Origin: Rickettsia hoogstraalii
GTDB taxonomy: Bacteria; Pseudomonadota; Alphaproteobacteria; Rickettsiales; Rickettsiaceae
Direction: 5' to 3'
Length of the DNA stretch: 64,000 bases
Assembly (NCBI RefSeq): GCF_000825685.1
Contig: NZ_CCXM01000001.1
Span: 496,001-560,000, forward strand
The notes under the pieces were generated by a model, which saw only the letters and a program-made list of their open reading frames with translations, was not told the origin of the DNA and did not search any database. Made by a program: the position numbers and the translations under genes. Each line of letters opens with the position of its first letter. Positions within the stretch are counted from its first letter, which is position 1. Positions 35,369 through 45,892 of this stretch are shown in pieces.

Positions 35369-38300
35369 TTACTCAAGTTTTTGTAAGAATATTTCAAATT
35401 TCTTATTTGCTAAAATAATTATATTTAAGTCTATAGTTTCTTGAGATTTAATTTCTTTAATAAAATCAAGAAAATTTCTAACTAAGTTATTATTATCAAT
35501 CCATAAATCTAAATCAATAGTTGTTTTAGATTTATTAATTATTTTTATTAATAATCTACGTTGTTTGTCATATAAATCATCTTTTAGCGATTGAATACCG
35601 AGGCGACGCCAAAATGAATCGTTCAATTGCTTATCACAAGCTTTACGTAACCAATCAAGACTAAACATATCGCTTATAGCAAAATAAGCTTTTGCTATCT
35701 CTTTATTATTTCCTGAAGTCTGTTTTGTTACATATATAATGTCAAATACTGAAATTAAATTGTCAAATGTAGCGATAGTAGCAGCAAATGATTCCTCTAC
35801 CCCGCTAGTTGTATAATAATTTAATTTTTCTTCAAATCTTATTTTAGTTTCCCCGACTAATAAAGTACCTACCGTTTTTCTTAAGTTTTGTGCAGGAACT
35901 CTAAACTCTTCTATAGTTTCACTAATATTAATAGGATGTTTTAAATTTTTAATAAACCACGAAATACCCCGACGCATTAATTTCGTTATTTCGGTAAACA
36001 TATCAATTTTTACATTGTAATCAATATTAGTAGGTAGCTTACTTATAGTTTCCCATATATCATCAAGATCAAAAATTTCACAAATAATGGTATATGACCT
36101 TATTATATCACAAAGAGGAGCCCCAATCTCACGCTTTACAATACTAATAAGCGGCCCTCCAAGTTGATTAATTATTTTATTTATGGTAACGGTTTTAATA
36201 ATCTCATGTTTAAGAGGATGAGATAAAATTTCATTATGAAACTTTTTTTGCATCATTTCAGGAAAATAATCTATAAGATATGCATCAAAATATTTTTCAT
36301 GAGAAAAAGTAGAATTAAGTAACTCGTGGTAAGCTGATCTTTTACTATATGATAGCAACACGCAAAGCTCAGGACGAGTTAGTACTTCACCGCTGATAGC
36401 TCTTCTATTCAATTCTTCCGCACTAGGCAAGAATTCATTTTCCCGTTCTAATACTTTTTCTTCTTCTAAAATATCTATAAATTGACTAAGTATATTAACG
36501 GTTAAAGTAGGAGATAGTTGCATAATTGTTATTGCTTCGGTTTGCTTATAATTATCAAGCAATACTAACTCTTCAACTTGCTTTGTCATATCATTTAGGA
36601 GTTTATTACGTTCTTCTAAAGTAATTTTTCCTGAGGTTACCGCACTACTTAAAGCAATCTTGATATTTACCTCATGATCGGAACAATCAACACCTGCTGA
36701 ATTATCAATAAAGTCGGCATTTATGCGTCCGCCTTTTTTAGCATATTCAACTCTACCTCTCTGTGATACCCCGACATTACCGCCTTCTGCTATAACTTTT
36801 GCTCTAATTTCTTCACCGTTACATCTAAGGTTATCATTTGTTTTATCACCGATTTCTAAATTATTTTCCGTTTTAGCTTTGATATAAGTGCCTATTCCGC
36901 CATTCCACAATAAATCAACATCTGCTTTTAAAATAGCTTTAATTAATTCTTCCGGTGATAATTCATTATCATTTATATCAAGTAATTTTTTAATTTCCGG
37001 TGATAATTTTATTAATTTACTACTACGTTCAAATACTTTGCCTCCTTTAGAAATAAGCTTAGAATCATAATCGGACCAATTAGAACCCTTTAAATTAAAT
37101 AAACGCAAACGCTCATTAAAACTTGATACAGGATCAGGGGTAGGATCAATAAATATATGTTTATGATTAAAGGCAGCAACTAACTTAATAGCCTCTGATC
37201 TTAGCATACCGTTACCGAACACGTCTCCCGACATATCTCCTATACCTACGACGGTAATAGGATCTATTTGGACATCTAACCCTAAAGTTTTAAAGTGATT
37301 AGTTACGGAAATCCAAGCTCCTTTAGAGGTAATAGCCATTTTTTTATGATCGTAACCTGCAGAGCCACCAGAAGCAAAAGCATCATCAAGCCAGTAATTA
37401 TATTCTCTTGCCACACTATTAGCGTAATCCGAAAATGAAGCTGTACCTTTATCGGCAGCAACCACTAAATAAGGATCTTCTTTATCATAAATAATAACGT
37501 CTTTCGGATGTACTACTTTACCGTCAACGATATTATCGGTTATGTCTAATAAACCTCTCAGGAAATTCTTATAGCATTCTACCACTTTTTCCATATATTC
37601 ATCACGAGTAAGCCCTTCCTCAGTAAAATGAACATAAAAGCCGCCTTTAGAGCCGACAGGGACAATAACGGAATTCTTCGTCATCTGGGCTTTCATAAGT
37701 CCAAGGACCTCAAGCCTATAATCTTCTGCTCTATCCGACCATCTAAGTCCTCCGCGTGATACGGGACCGCCTCTTAAATGAACAGCTTCAAAATCCTTAG
37801 AGTAAACAAATGCTTCGGCAAACGGAACAGGTTTAGGTAAACCCGGTACTTTTGAAGAATCAAACTTAAATGAAAAAACATGTTTATGCGGTTGATAGTA
37901 ATTTGTTCTAGTAATAGCATTAATTATACCAAGCATACTACGTAGTACTTTATCTTCACTACTCATCTCAACGGTTACTAAGTAATTATTCAGTTTATCT
38001 TGAATTACATCACAATTATTATCAGGAGGTTTAGGATTAAATTTTATATCAAACAGATTTACCAACATTTTTGTATATTCGGGATGTTTAAGTAGTGTTA
38101 GTTGCACATAACCTTTACCGTAACTAAATCCCGTTTGATGTAAATATCTTGTTAAAGCTTTGACGAGTTTAACTTGCTTCCAATTAAAACCAGCCAGCAC
38201 TATCAATTTACTTAAAGAATCATTAGCAAGCATCCCAAGTGCCATTTGATCTAAAGCTTCTTCAACATTTATTTTTAATTCGGTAATATTACCCTTTACC

Positions 38301-40117
38301 GGTATGATAGAAGTTAAGATAAAATTATATATCCAGCTTTCTTTAATTTCCAGAGCCTCCTTAATTGCAAAAGTTTGTTCATCAATTGCTTTAAAACCTA
38401 AATTTTCGATTGGCGGCAATATGTTAGAAAGGGCAAGTTTTACTTTTGGACTATATATTTTTAAGTAAAATTCCGTTTCATTTACAGAAACTAGATTAAA
38501 CATACATTCTTGTGACTTGCTTGCTTCCGTTAAATATTCAATATCTACTAAAGCTATTTCCGGAGAAAATTTTTGTCTATAATCTGCTGGAAAAACATTA
38601 TCAAAAAGCTTTAAATTAATACCTGCTTGATATTCACCGAATTTTTTAGAAAGCTTAAAATAAAAATCTTCACTCCAACGTGTAGAGATACGATCTAAAT
38701 CTTGCTGTATTATTTCTGCTTCAAAATTTATTTTATGTTCCCCTTGTGCTTCAAGCGTTACAAAAAGATAAGAAAAATTACCGGCTACTTCGGTTATATA
38801 GTTGGATAAAATTTTACTACCGAATTTTTCCGCTAAATAACAATCTATCATATTATGTATTTCAGACGTTAAACGTTCTCGTGGCAGAAAAATTATGATA
38901 TTAAGAAAAGAACTCGACCAATCATATTGAATAAATAATTTAAGCTTCTTACTCATCATACTTGAGAGCATATGTAAACACATACAATATAAATCGCCTT
39001 GATCAATTTGTATTAAAGCTTCTCTCGGTAACGACTCCATTAAAATTCTTAACTTATCAGCATTATAACCTGATAATGCAAAACCGGCTTTCTCAATTAC
39101 AAAATTAAATTTTTGTCGTAGGATTGGAATATCACTTATTGAATGGTAATACATATTTGAATTATATATGCCGAAAATTATACTTCCCGAAATATATTCA
39201 CCCGAAGAGTTAAATTTTTTCACTAAGATATAGTCGATTAAATTATCTGAATGGATAAGCGACGCACTATTTATTTTACCGAGTATTATTAATTGATTTT
39301 GATATAAAGGATTAGCAGAACATTTTATAATATCATCAATCTCGTCTTTTACTTCTTGCCATATTTTTGCTGCTCCTATTTCATTGCTTAATTTTAAAGA
39401 TTTTACCTCAAAATCAAGAGTCCCTAATAAAACCAAATTATCGTTTTGTAACCAATTTAAGAATTCTTTAGCCTCTTCAAACTTTAATTTATCATTATCA
39501 ATTATATTTTTAGATAAACCTTGTAATTTTGTGAGTAATTGCGGTAAATGGCTATAGCTTTGCTCTAACTCTTCTAATCTTTCATTTATAGCTTCAGTTA
39601 AAAATATAGTAGTTTTATCGTCAAAATTTCCTAAAATGGTTAAATGTAGTATCGATTCTGATTTTTTATCCGAGACAGAATTTTCTAATATTTTTTCTAA
39701 TTCTCCTTTACTATTTCGGACGCAGTTTATTACCGGATGGAGTAAAAACTTAGTTTGCAAATTCATGTTTTTAAGCAGACATATAATAAAATCAACAATA
39801 TGCGGTTTATTATCAAGTAATATCAAGACATTTATTGCCGGATCATTTTCTATAACCGTCTTTGTTATTGCTATTTTTCTTACTCTTTCTACCCTTTGCT
39901 TAAAAAACTTAAAGGCTTCATCTGCAAAATTTTGAAATAATTTTTCTCTATTCTCAAAATCATAATCTATCGGAATATAATTTAAAAACTTTTGAACAAA
40001 ATCTATATATATGGAACTTGACTCACGTTCCTTGCTAAGTTCTAGAATTTTAGTTTTATAATTCGGAATTTGACAATTTAAACGGCTAAAGTTTAAAGAA
40101 GTTGTTTTTGATGCCAT
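35369..40117 (-). CDS. NAD-specific glutamate dehydrogenase, large type
   Basis: This very large (about 180 kDa) NAD-dependent enzyme deaminates glutamate to 2-oxoglutarate, feeding the TCA cycle; host glutamate is a main rickettsial carbon source. The catalytic region includes KDFEAVHLRGGPVSRGGLRW, SVIVPVGSKGGFYV, ASGGSAGYDHKKM and VVGIGDMSGDVFGNGML. AEGGNVGVSQRGRVEYA also lies there. At 1582 residues the length fits the family of about 1600. The N-terminal regulatory part is long and less conserved. It lies four bases from the start of the RodZ-like frame, forming one transcript with zapA. mnmE diverges from it. Confidence 0.95.
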   Translation of the reverse strand: MASKTTSLNFSRLNCQIPNYKTKILELSKERESSSIYIDFVQKFLNYIPIDYDFENREKLFQNFADEAFKFFKQRVERVRKIAITKTVIENDPAINVLILLDNKPHIVDFIICLLKNMNLQTKFLLHPVINCVRNSKGELEKILENSVSDKKSESILHLTILGNFDDKTTIFLTEAINERLEELEQSYSHLPQLLTKLQGLSKNIIDNDKLKFEEAKEFLNWLQNDNLVLLGTLDFEVKSLKLSNEIGAAKIWQEVKDEIDDIIKCSANPLYQNQLIILGKINSASLIHSDNLIDYILVKKFNSSGEYISGSIIFGIYNSNMYYHSISDIPILRQKFNFVIEKAGFALSGYNADKLRILMESLPREALIQIDQGDLYCMCLHMLSSMMSKKLKLFIQYDWSSSFLNIIIFLPRERLTSEIHNMIDCYLAEKFGSKILSNYITEVAGNFSYLFVTLEAQGEHKINFEAEIIQQDLDRISTRWSEDFYFKLSKKFGEYQAGINLKLFDNVFPADYRQKFSPEIALVDIEYLTEASKSQECMFNLVSVNETEFYLKIYSPKVKLALSNILPPIENLGFKAIDEQTFAIKEALEIKESWIYNFILTSIIPVKGNITELKINVEEALDQMALGMLANDSLSKLIVLAGFNWKQVKLVKALTRYLHQTGFSYGKGYVQLTLLKHPEYTKMLVNLFDIKFNPKPPDNNCDVIQDKLNNYLVTVEMSSEDKVLRSMLGIINAITRTNYYQPHKHVFSFKFDSSKVPGLPKPVPFAEAFVYSKDFEAVHLRGGPVSRGGLRWSDRAEDYRLEVLGLMKAQMTKNSVIVPVGSKGGFYVHFTEEGLTRDEYMEKVVECYKNFLRGLLDITDNIVDGKVVHPKDVIIYDKEDPYLVVAADKGTASFSDYANSVAREYNYWLDDAFASGGSAGYDHKKMAITSKGAWISVTNHFKTLGLDVQIDPITVVGIGDMSGDVFGNGMLRSEAIKLVAAFNHKHIFIDPTPDPVSSFNERLRLFNLKGSNWSDYDSKLISKGGKVFERSSKLIKLSPEIKKLLDINDNELSPEELIKAILKADVDLLWNGGIGTYIKAKTENNLEIGDKTNDNLRCNGEEIRAKVIAEGGNVGVSQRGRVEYAKKGGRINADFIDNSAGVDCSDHEVNIKIALSSAVTSGKITLEERNKLLNDMTKQVEELVLLDNYKQTEAITIMQLSPTLTVNILSQFIDILEEEKVLERENEFLPSAEELNRRAISGEVLTRPELCVLLSYSKRSAYHELLNSTFSHEKYFDAYLIDYFPEMMQKKFHNEILSHPLKHEIIKTVTINKIINQLGGPLISIVKREIGAPLCDIIRSYTIICEIFDLDDIWETISKLPTNIDYNVKIDMFTEITKLMRRGISWFIKNLKHPINISETIEEFRVPAQNLRKTVGTLLVGETKIRFEEKLNYYTTSGVEESFAATIATFDNLISVFDIIYVTKQTSGNNKEIAKAYFAISDMFSLDWLRKACDKQLNDSFWRRLGIQSLKDDLYDKQRRLLIKIINKSKTTIDLDLWIDNNNLVRNFLDFIKEIKSQETIDLNIIILANKKFEIFLQKLE

Positions 40118-40188
40118 GATTTTCTCTAGAATAATAATAAAGTTATTATATTATATAAAATAACTTAAGCAAGAGGCATAGAAAATAA

Positions 40189-41526
40189 GTGGAAACTATA
40201 TTTGCACAAAGCTCTGCATTCGGTAAAGCAGGGGTAGCGGTTTTTAGGATTTCTGGTCCTAAAAGTCTGGAAGTTTTGCAGCTGCTTACCGGTAAAAAAG
40301 ACTTTAAGCCGAGATTAATGTATTATCAACAAATTATTGCCCCTGAAACCAAGGAGCTAATTGATAATGCTATGGTTGTTTATTTTAAGCTACCTAATAG
40401 TTTTACCGGCGAGGATGTAGTCGAGATTCATACGCACGGCAGTAAAGCTATCTCTATAATGCTTATTAATGCATTGTTAAATATAGCTGATATTCGTTTG
40501 GCAGAAGCAGGAGAATTTACCAAAAGAGCTTTTTTAAATAATAAATTCGATTTAACAGCCGCAGAGGGAATAGCCGATCTAATTAATGCCGAAACCATTA
40601 TGCAGCATAGGCAAGCAATTAGACAAGCAAGTGGCAGACTTGAAGAATTATATAATAACTGGCGTAGTCAGCTTTTAAAAATTATCTCTCTGCTTGAAGC
40701 TTATATAGATTTCCCTGATGAAGATATACCGGATAGCGTTCTTAATGACGTTAACAACACTCATAAAAACCTTGTAAACGAAATATCTAATTATCTTAAT
40801 GATAATAGACGAGGAGAATTACTAAATAGCGGTCTTAAGCTTGCAATTATCGGTCCGCCGAATGCAGGTAAGTCTAGCTTATTAAATTTTTTAATGCAGA
40901 GAGATATAGCAATTGTCTCAAATATTGCAGGAACTACTAGAGATATAATTGAAGGTCATTTAGACATTGGCGGCTATCCTATTATTTTACAGGATACGGC
41001 AGGTATAAGAGAAGAAAGTAGTGACATTATAGAACAAGAAGGTATAAAAAGAGCTATTAATTCGGCTAAAACAGCGGATATTAAAATTATTATGTTTGAT
41101 GCCGAAAAATTAGATTCCTCTATAAATGAAGATATTACAGGTTTAATTGATGAAAATACTATCGTAATAATTAATAAAATCGATTTAATTGAACCTAATA
41201 AAATATTTGATATAGAGGATAAATATAAATGCTTAAGAGTTTCGGTAAAAAATAATATTGCTCTTTCAAGTATATTAAAAAATATCGAAAATATTGCTGA
41301 AAATATGGCGGGCTTTACCGAAACGCCTTACATAACAAATCAACGTCATCGTCATTATTTAAAACAAGCTCTCTCACATTTAACGGCTTTTAGCTTAGAT
41401 AATGATTTAGTTCTAGCAACTGAAGATATTAGAATGACGGCACGTTGCATCGGTGCTATTACGGGCATTATTAACGTAGAAGAAATACTAGGCGAGATCT
41501 TTAAAAATTTCTGCATAGGTAAGTAA
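40189..41526 (+). CDS. mnmE: tRNA modification GTPase MnmE (GTG start)
   Basis: MnmE, with MnmG, forms the cmnm5 modification of wobble uridines. The N-terminal domain starts [24 protein letters not shown]. The G domain has [14 protein letters not shown] (about 223), GTTRD, DTAGI and NKID. The C-terminus ends in CIGK, the conserved MnmE active-site Cys motif. The GTG start is favoured because the family begins DTIxAxST and no ATG precedes. At 445 residues the length is normal. The gene is divergent from the NAD-GDH gene. Confidence 0.96.
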   Translation: METIFAQSSAFGKAGVAVFRISGPKSLEVLQLLTGKKDFKPRLMYYQQIIAPETKELIDNAMVVYFKLPNSFTGEDVVEIHTHGSKAISIMLINALLNIADIRLAEAGEFTKRAFLNNKFDLTAAEGIADLINAETIMQHRQAIRQASGRLEELYNNWRSQLLKIISLLEAYIDFPDEDIPDSVLNDVNNTHKNLVNEISNYLNDNRRGELLNSGLKLAIIGPPNAGKSSLLNFLMQRDIAIVSNIAGTTRDIIEGHLDIGGYPIILQDTAGIREESSDIIEQEGIKRAINSAKTADIKIIMFDAEKLDSSINEDITGLIDENTIVIINKIDLIEPNKIFDIEDKYKCLRVSVKNNIALSSILKNIENIAENMAGFTETPYITNQRHRHYLKQALSHLTAFSLDNDLVLATEDIRMTARCIGAITGIINVEEILGEIFKNFCIGK

Positions 41527-41566
41527 TGTCTATTTCATTCCAGCTTAGCATTGCTTGCATGAAAAT

Positions 41567-41687
41567 CGTCATTGCGAGGAAAATTACGAAGTAATTGACG
41601 AAGCAATCCAGTTAAAAATGCTAATCTTTAGCATTTTTCTAATTTTTTTCTGGATTGCCACGCTCCTTTTAGTCGCTCGCAATGACG
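41567..41687. repeat. CGTCATTGCGAG palindromic repeat
   Basis: A 121-bp element from CGTCATTGCGAGGAAAATTA to GCTCGCAATGACG, with GCAATCCAG and CTGGATTGCC inner arms. It lies after mnmE. Confidence 0.85.
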
Positions 41688-41751
41688 AGATTTGTATCCC
41701 CAACCCATCTCAAATCCTTTCTTTCATATATTAATTTATTTTAACTTTATC

Positions 41752-41780
41752 TTGACAAAAACATTAACATACTCTAAAAA
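41752..41780 (+). promoter_or_regulatory. Sigma70-like promoter upstream of the unknown 499-residue gene
   Basis: TTGACA, a 17-base spacer and TAAAAA, about 44 bases before the ATG. AAAGGAGTAAT serves as ribosome-binding site. Confidence 0.6.
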
Positions 41781-41824
41781 CCACGTTTTATGGTTTTATT
41801 AATTAAATTAAAGGAGTAATAATT

Positions 41825-43324
41825 ATGGCACCTGTATTAAATATAAATTTTAAATGCGTTATGCCTATATTTGGAAATGAAATGGTAAGTAGTTTGCCCG
41901 GTAATGTAACATATATAATTCATAAACTCGGTAATACTATACTTTCATCGGTATATAAGACGAATACTGAAGGGAAGTTCGAGGAAGGTTACTTAGTGAA
42001 CAATACAGATTGTAACTGGGGAAATATTGCAGAATCTTTTTCAAAAAATCCTGATAATTTTGCAGTATTACACAAGCAATGCATAACAAAAAGTGGCTTA
42101 GACATTCCAATAAATAACATTTTTACCGATGCAGAAAATAACCCACATATACTTTTACAGCAAGCTATAACACCTCATCAAAACGGTACAGCTAACATTT
42201 TTGATCAGGCTTATAAAGTAACACTTGATTATATGTTCTCTCAAGGCAATATTACCGAAACTAACGGAGCTGATTTCTTAGGTTTAAATGAATGTACTAA
42301 GGAAGAAGCTATGAGCGTTTTACAAAAGTACAGTACCTATAAGAAACAACTAACATCTATCGAAACGCTTACTAATACTCTTCAGGATACTCTAAACCAT
42401 TTAGGCATATCTCAGGATAATGCTCAAGAAGCAGGGGTAAAAATTTTTAATGTATTGAATATACCCGTCAAATTCACTACTGATAATCTTAAGATTATTC
42501 TAGAGGCTTTCAAAATAACTTTGGACGATATATCTCCTACAGAAGTAGGTAAAAATATTTTAGATCTACTAAGTAAACCTTTCACTGAGGCAACCACTTC
42601 CACTACAGAAAGAACTAACGATGATACAAATGACGGTGGATATAGCGGTGCTTATATAGCTGGAGTAGCATTAGGAACATTAGCTCTAGGCACTATCTTA
42701 GGATATGGCATTAAATATGTATGGGATAGGCATAAGGGAAAAAATATAAAAGATAAAAATTTAGAGTTAGAGGGTGAAAACATAAAGTTAGAGGGTGAAA
42801 ACATAAAGTTACAAAAGGATAATATAAATCTTAGCGCACTAATTGAATTTCAAGCTATATTAGATGAAATTATAGAAATTGGAAATTTAACAGATATACT
42901 TGCAATACTAAGCAAAACTAATCAAGATACGATAAATTTACATGGTCAAGATTATGATATTTCTCTATTAAAATCAAAAATACAAGGTCTAGATAAAGCA
43001 ATTATAAAGTTAAATTCTGTCTCTAACATATGTACTAATATAAATTCTTTAGGTAACACATTACATAAAATATGTGACCTTCTTAATGGAAAGGATACTT
43101 TTATTGCTATTAAATCCTTTGCAAATTTAATAAAAGAATCGAGGGAAACGGATATTAAATCCGAAGAATACAAAAACTGTCTTGAGAAAATATTCGAGAC
43201 GCTACTTGGAATTGATAAAACCTCAAGCGGAGAATATACTTATATTCCAGAAGAAGAGTTACAAAATCATGAAATGCCATTATTAGCCGATGTATTATCT
43301 AGCTCTTCAGGTATAGAAATATAG
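41825..43324 (+). CDS. Hypothetical membrane protein with short Glu/Lys repeat, 499 residues
   Basis: No known family. The N-terminal 265 residues contain no recognisable enzyme motif. A single hydrophobic span (about 276-291, GAYIAGVALGTLALGTILGYG) is followed by a basic YVWDRHKGKNIKDKN. A short tandem repeat follows, ENIKLEG-ENIKLQK. The C-terminal half is helical and ends ADVLSSSSGIEI. It has strong transcription and translation signals. A large N-terminal domain, one span and a coiled-coil could mean a surface- or periplasm-exposed protein, but no signal peptide is visible at the N-terminus. It may be Rickettsia-specific. Confidence 0.6.
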   Translation: MAPVLNINFKCVMPIFGNEMVSSLPGNVTYIIHKLGNTILSSVYKTNTEGKFEEGYLVNNTDCNWGNIAESFSKNPDNFAVLHKQCITKSGLDIPINNIFTDAENNPHILLQQAITPHQNGTANIFDQAYKVTLDYMFSQGNITETNGADFLGLNECTKEEAMSVLQKYSTYKKQLTSIETLTNTLQDTLNHLGISQDNAQEAGVKIFNVLNIPVKFTTDNLKIILEAFKITLDDISPTEVGKNILDLLSKPFTEATTSTTERTNDDTNDGGYSGAYIAGVALGTLALGTILGYGIKYVWDRHKGKNIKDKNLELEGENIKLEGENIKLQKDNINLSALIEFQAILDEIIEIGNLTDILAILSKTNQDTINLHGQDYDISLLKSKIQGLDKAIIKLNSVSNICTNINSLGNTLHKICDLLNGKDTFIAIKSFANLIKESRETDIKSEEYKNCLEKIFETLLGIDKTSSGEYTYIPEEELQNHEMPLLADVLSSSSGIEI

Positions 43325-43353
43325 AACGTCGTTAGTATCATAACAAACCATCA

Positions 43354-43381
43354 TTGACTTTTTGAAAGTTATATATAAAAT
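43354..43381 (+). promoter_or_regulatory. Sigma70-like promoter for the RNA locus upstream of recA
   Basis: TTGACT, a 16-base spacer and TAAAAT. It faces a non-coding region that folds well. The arrangement copies the TTGACA-16-TAGAAT at 6633-6660 with the same distance to the similar sequence. Confidence 0.65.
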
Positions 43382-43387
43382 GATACT

Positions 43388-43600
43388 TGGATTAGCAAAG
43401 TGCTATTTCGGGGTGTCGAAACCTCTGCCAAAAGTGAGAACATTTCTTACAAAACCGATGTAATCCTCGACTTCACGGTCGGGGAGATATTAGGTATGTC
43501 CAGAGCTTAAGGGTTACTATAAGCTTAAAACCTAGTGTGCTGACTTTTGGCAGTTTTCGACCTCCCCGACCACCAAAAATTATGCTCATTGGTGGTTAAA
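43388..43600 (+). ncRNA. Candidate structured RNA, paralogue of the IS110-flanking RNA
   Basis: No frame is open here. A long outer stem joins GGGGTGTCGAAACCTCTGCC (from 43410) to GGCAGTTTTCGACCTCCCC (to 43567), about 24 pairs with small bulges. Inside are a hairpin TCCTCGAC/GTCGGGGA and a stem ATTAGGT/ACCTAGT around the loop ATGTCCAGAGCTTAA. A perfect 10-bp alternative pairing, GGTCGGGGAG (43477) with CTCCCCGACC (43562), competes with both. A hairpin CCACCAA/TTGGTGG (43570-43595) closes it. Homology to 6460-6626 and a promoter support a real RNA of unknown class. 6S or riboswitch identity is not shown. Confidence 0.55.
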
Positions 43601-43699
43601 AAACTTAAAATATTTCAAATTAAGCCTAGGCTGTGTAAAGGAAAATCATTTTTTTCTCAAGCTTATATTTTAATTGATAAGTTTATAATATAGAAATTT

Positions 43700-44731
43700 A
43701 TGTCAAATACAGATAAGGAAAAAGCCATTGCCGCAGCACTCGCACAAATCGAAAAAAGCTACGGTAAAGGTTCGGTAATGAAACTAGGGCAGCGTCCGAA
43801 TGTTGATATAGAAGCCGTATCAACCGGCTCACTTGGGCTTGATATAGCTCTTGGGATAGGAGGTGTTCCTAAAGGTAGAATCATTGAAATTTTCGGTCCT
43901 GAAAGCTCAGGTAAAACCACTTTAACTTTACATTTAATTGCAGAAGCACAGAAAAAGGGCGGTACATGTGCCTTTATTGATGCCGAGCATGCCCTTGACC
44001 CTGCTTATGCTAAAAAATTAGGCGTAAATATTGATGAGCTTATTATTTCACAACCAGATACAGGTGAACAAGCTCTAGAAATTGCCGATACGTTAATTCG
44101 TTCCGGCGGTATTGATATGATAATAATAGATAGTGTTGCGGCTTTAGTACCAAAATCAGAGATTGAGGGCGAGATGGGGGATGCCCAAATGGCTTCTCAA
44201 GCAAGATTAATGAGCCAGGCTTTACGTAAACTTACCGCATCAATTAATCGTACCAATTGTATTACTGTTTTCATCAACCAAATCAGAATGAAAATAGGTG
44301 TGATGTTCGGCAGTCCTGAAACTACGACAGGCGGTAATGCCTTAAAATTCTACGCTTCTGTTAGAATCGATATAAGAAGAATCGGCTCCATTAAAGATAA
44401 AGAAGAAGTGATAGGCAGCCAAACTAAAGTAAAAGTAGTTAAAAACAAAGTTTCCCCTCCGTTTAAAACTGCAGATTTTGATATAATGTACGGTTCAGGT
44501 ATTTCAAAAGAAGGCGAGATAATCGACCTTGGAGTTAAGCTTGATATTGTTGAGAAATCCGGCTCTTGGTTTTCCTACAATAACGTACGCATTGGACAAG
44601 GACGTGAAAACGTCAAACAATATTTAAAAGAACATCCACAAATTTCCAATGAAATTGAGAAAATCATACGCGAAAAATCGTCAAAAATTACTAATATAAA
44701 TCTTGATCAAACGGAGGAAGAAAATGATTGA
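43700..44731 (+). CDS. recA: Recombinase RecA
   Basis: RecA promotes strand exchange and repair, forming filaments on single-stranded DNA. The Walker A is GPESSGKTT (about 68-76). MAW-type [20 protein letters not shown] start, [19 protein letters not shown] and [22 protein letters not shown] follow. At 343 residues the length is normal. The start ATG has no good ribosome-binding site nearby; TATAAT stands very close (43683). The stop overlaps the fabG start by eight bases, coupling recombination and lipid genes. I see no LexA-type site. Confidence 0.98.
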   Translation: MSNTDKEKAIAAALAQIEKSYGKGSVMKLGQRPNVDIEAVSTGSLGLDIALGIGGVPKGRIIEIFGPESSGKTTLTLHLIAEAQKKGGTCAFIDAEHALDPAYAKKLGVNIDELIISQPDTGEQALEIADTLIRSGGIDMIIIDSVAALVPKSEIEGEMGDAQMASQARLMSQALRKLTASINRTNCITVFINQIRMKIGVMFGSPETTTGGNALKFYASVRIDIRRIGSIKDKEEVIGSQTKVKVVKNKVSPPFKTADFDIMYGSGISKEGEIIDLGVKLDIVEKSGSWFSYNNVRIGQGRENVKQYLKEHPQISNEIEKIIREKSSKITNINLDQTEEEND

Positions 44732-45449
44732 TTTAACAGGTAAAACTTCCTTAATTACGGGAGCTTCAGGAGGCATAGGCGGAGCTATAGCGAGATTACT
44801 GCACAAACTCGGAAGCCATGTAATTATTAGCGGTAGTAATGAGGAAAAATTAAAATCCCTTGGAAATGTTTTAAAAGATAATTATACGATAGAAATATGC
44901 AACCTTGCAAATAAGGAAGAATGTAGCAATTTAATATCTAAAGCACCAAAGCTAGATATTTTAGTATGTAATGCCGGTATTACTAGTGATACGCTAGCAA
45001 TTAGAATGAAAGATGAAGATTTTGACAAAGTTATTGATATTAATTTGAAAGCAAATTTTATTTTAAATCGTGAAGCAATAAAAAAAATGATGCAAAACAG
45101 GTATGGACGCATTATTAATATATCTTCAATAGTAGGAATTTCAGGTAACCCTGGGCAGGCTAATTATTGTGCTTCTAAAGCAGGTTTAATAGGCATGACC
45201 AAATCGCTCTCTTACGAAGTTGCAACCAGAGGAATTACGGTTAACGCAGTAGCTCCAGGATTTATTAAGTCTGATATGACCGATAAACTAAACGAAAAAC
45301 AAAGAGAAGCCATAGTACAAAAAATTCCGCTAGGTACTTACGGTATACCGGAAGACGTGGCAAACGCAGTCGCATTTTTAGCAAGCGATCAGGCATCATA
45401 TATTACCGGTCAAACTATCCACGTAAACGGGGGAATGTTAATGGTGTAA
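44724..45449 (+). CDS. fabG: 3-oxoacyl-ACP reductase
   Basis: FabG reduces 3-oxoacyl-ACP with NADPH in fatty acid elongation. The start chosen is the ATG giving [22 protein letters not shown]; it has AGGAAGAAA before it and overlaps the recA end. The Rossmann motif [13 protein letters not shown], the catalytic Ser in INISSIVG and YCASKAG with Tyr/Lys are in order. The end VNGGMLMV matches the family. At 241 residues the length is normal. acpP and fabF follow, forming a fatty acid cluster. Confidence 0.97.
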   Translation: MIDLTGKTSLITGASGGIGGAIARLLHKLGSHVIISGSNEEKLKSLGNVLKDNYTIEICNLANKEECSNLISKAPKLDILVCNAGITSDTLAIRMKDEDFDKVIDINLKANFILNREAIKKMMQNRYGRIINISSIVGISGNPGQANYCASKAGLIGMTKSLSYEVATRGITVNAVAPGFIKSDMTDKLNEKQREAIVQKIPLGTYGIPEDVANAVAFLASDQASYITGQTIHVNGGMLMV

Positions 45450-45614
45450 AATTTTGTGCTAGCATAAAATAATTTTTTGTGCTAGAAGTTCTTTTAAAGA
45501 TAAAATGCTATGAATATTTTAAATAAATATTCATACAGTTAAAATAAAGTCTAATAGCTGAATAACCGCTATTATACGGCATATAAAATTAAATGATTTA
45601 TGGAGTTCAAAATT

Positions 45615-45860
45615 ATGAGTACAACGGACAAGATCGAACAGAAAGTTATTGAAATGGTTGCTGAAAAGCTAAATAAAGATAAATCGATAATAACTACGGA
45701 TTCAAGATTTATAGAAGATTTGAAAGCCGATAGTCTTGATACCGTAGAGTTAATGATGGCAATAGAAGTTGAATACGGTATTGATATCCCTGATGATGAA
45801 GCCACTAAAATTAAAACCGTATCCGATGTTATAAAATATATCAAAGAACGCCAATCTTAA
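45615..45860 (+). CDS. acpP: Acyl carrier protein
   Basis: The ACP carries growing acyl chains on a phosphopantetheine attached to the Ser in LKADSLDTVELMMAIE. The ATG giving MSTTDKIEQKVIEMV (81 residues) is preferred over one five codons earlier. It is strongly acidic, as usual, and the size is normal. fabG lies 165 bases upstream and fabF 32 bases downstream, the standard acpP-fabF order. Confidence 0.97.
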   Translation: MSTTDKIEQKVIEMVAEKLNKDKSIITTDSRFIEDLKADSLDTVELMMAIEVEYGIDIPDDEATKIKTVSDVIKYIKERQS

Positions 45861-45892
45861 TCTGCATAAAAATCCCTAATAGATAATTAAAA

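Noticed and set aside
43388..43600. 6S RNA identity for the recA-upstream locus
   Set aside because: The fold looks branched rather than rod-like, and it has a paralogue at an IS element. A position after zapA fits 6S better.
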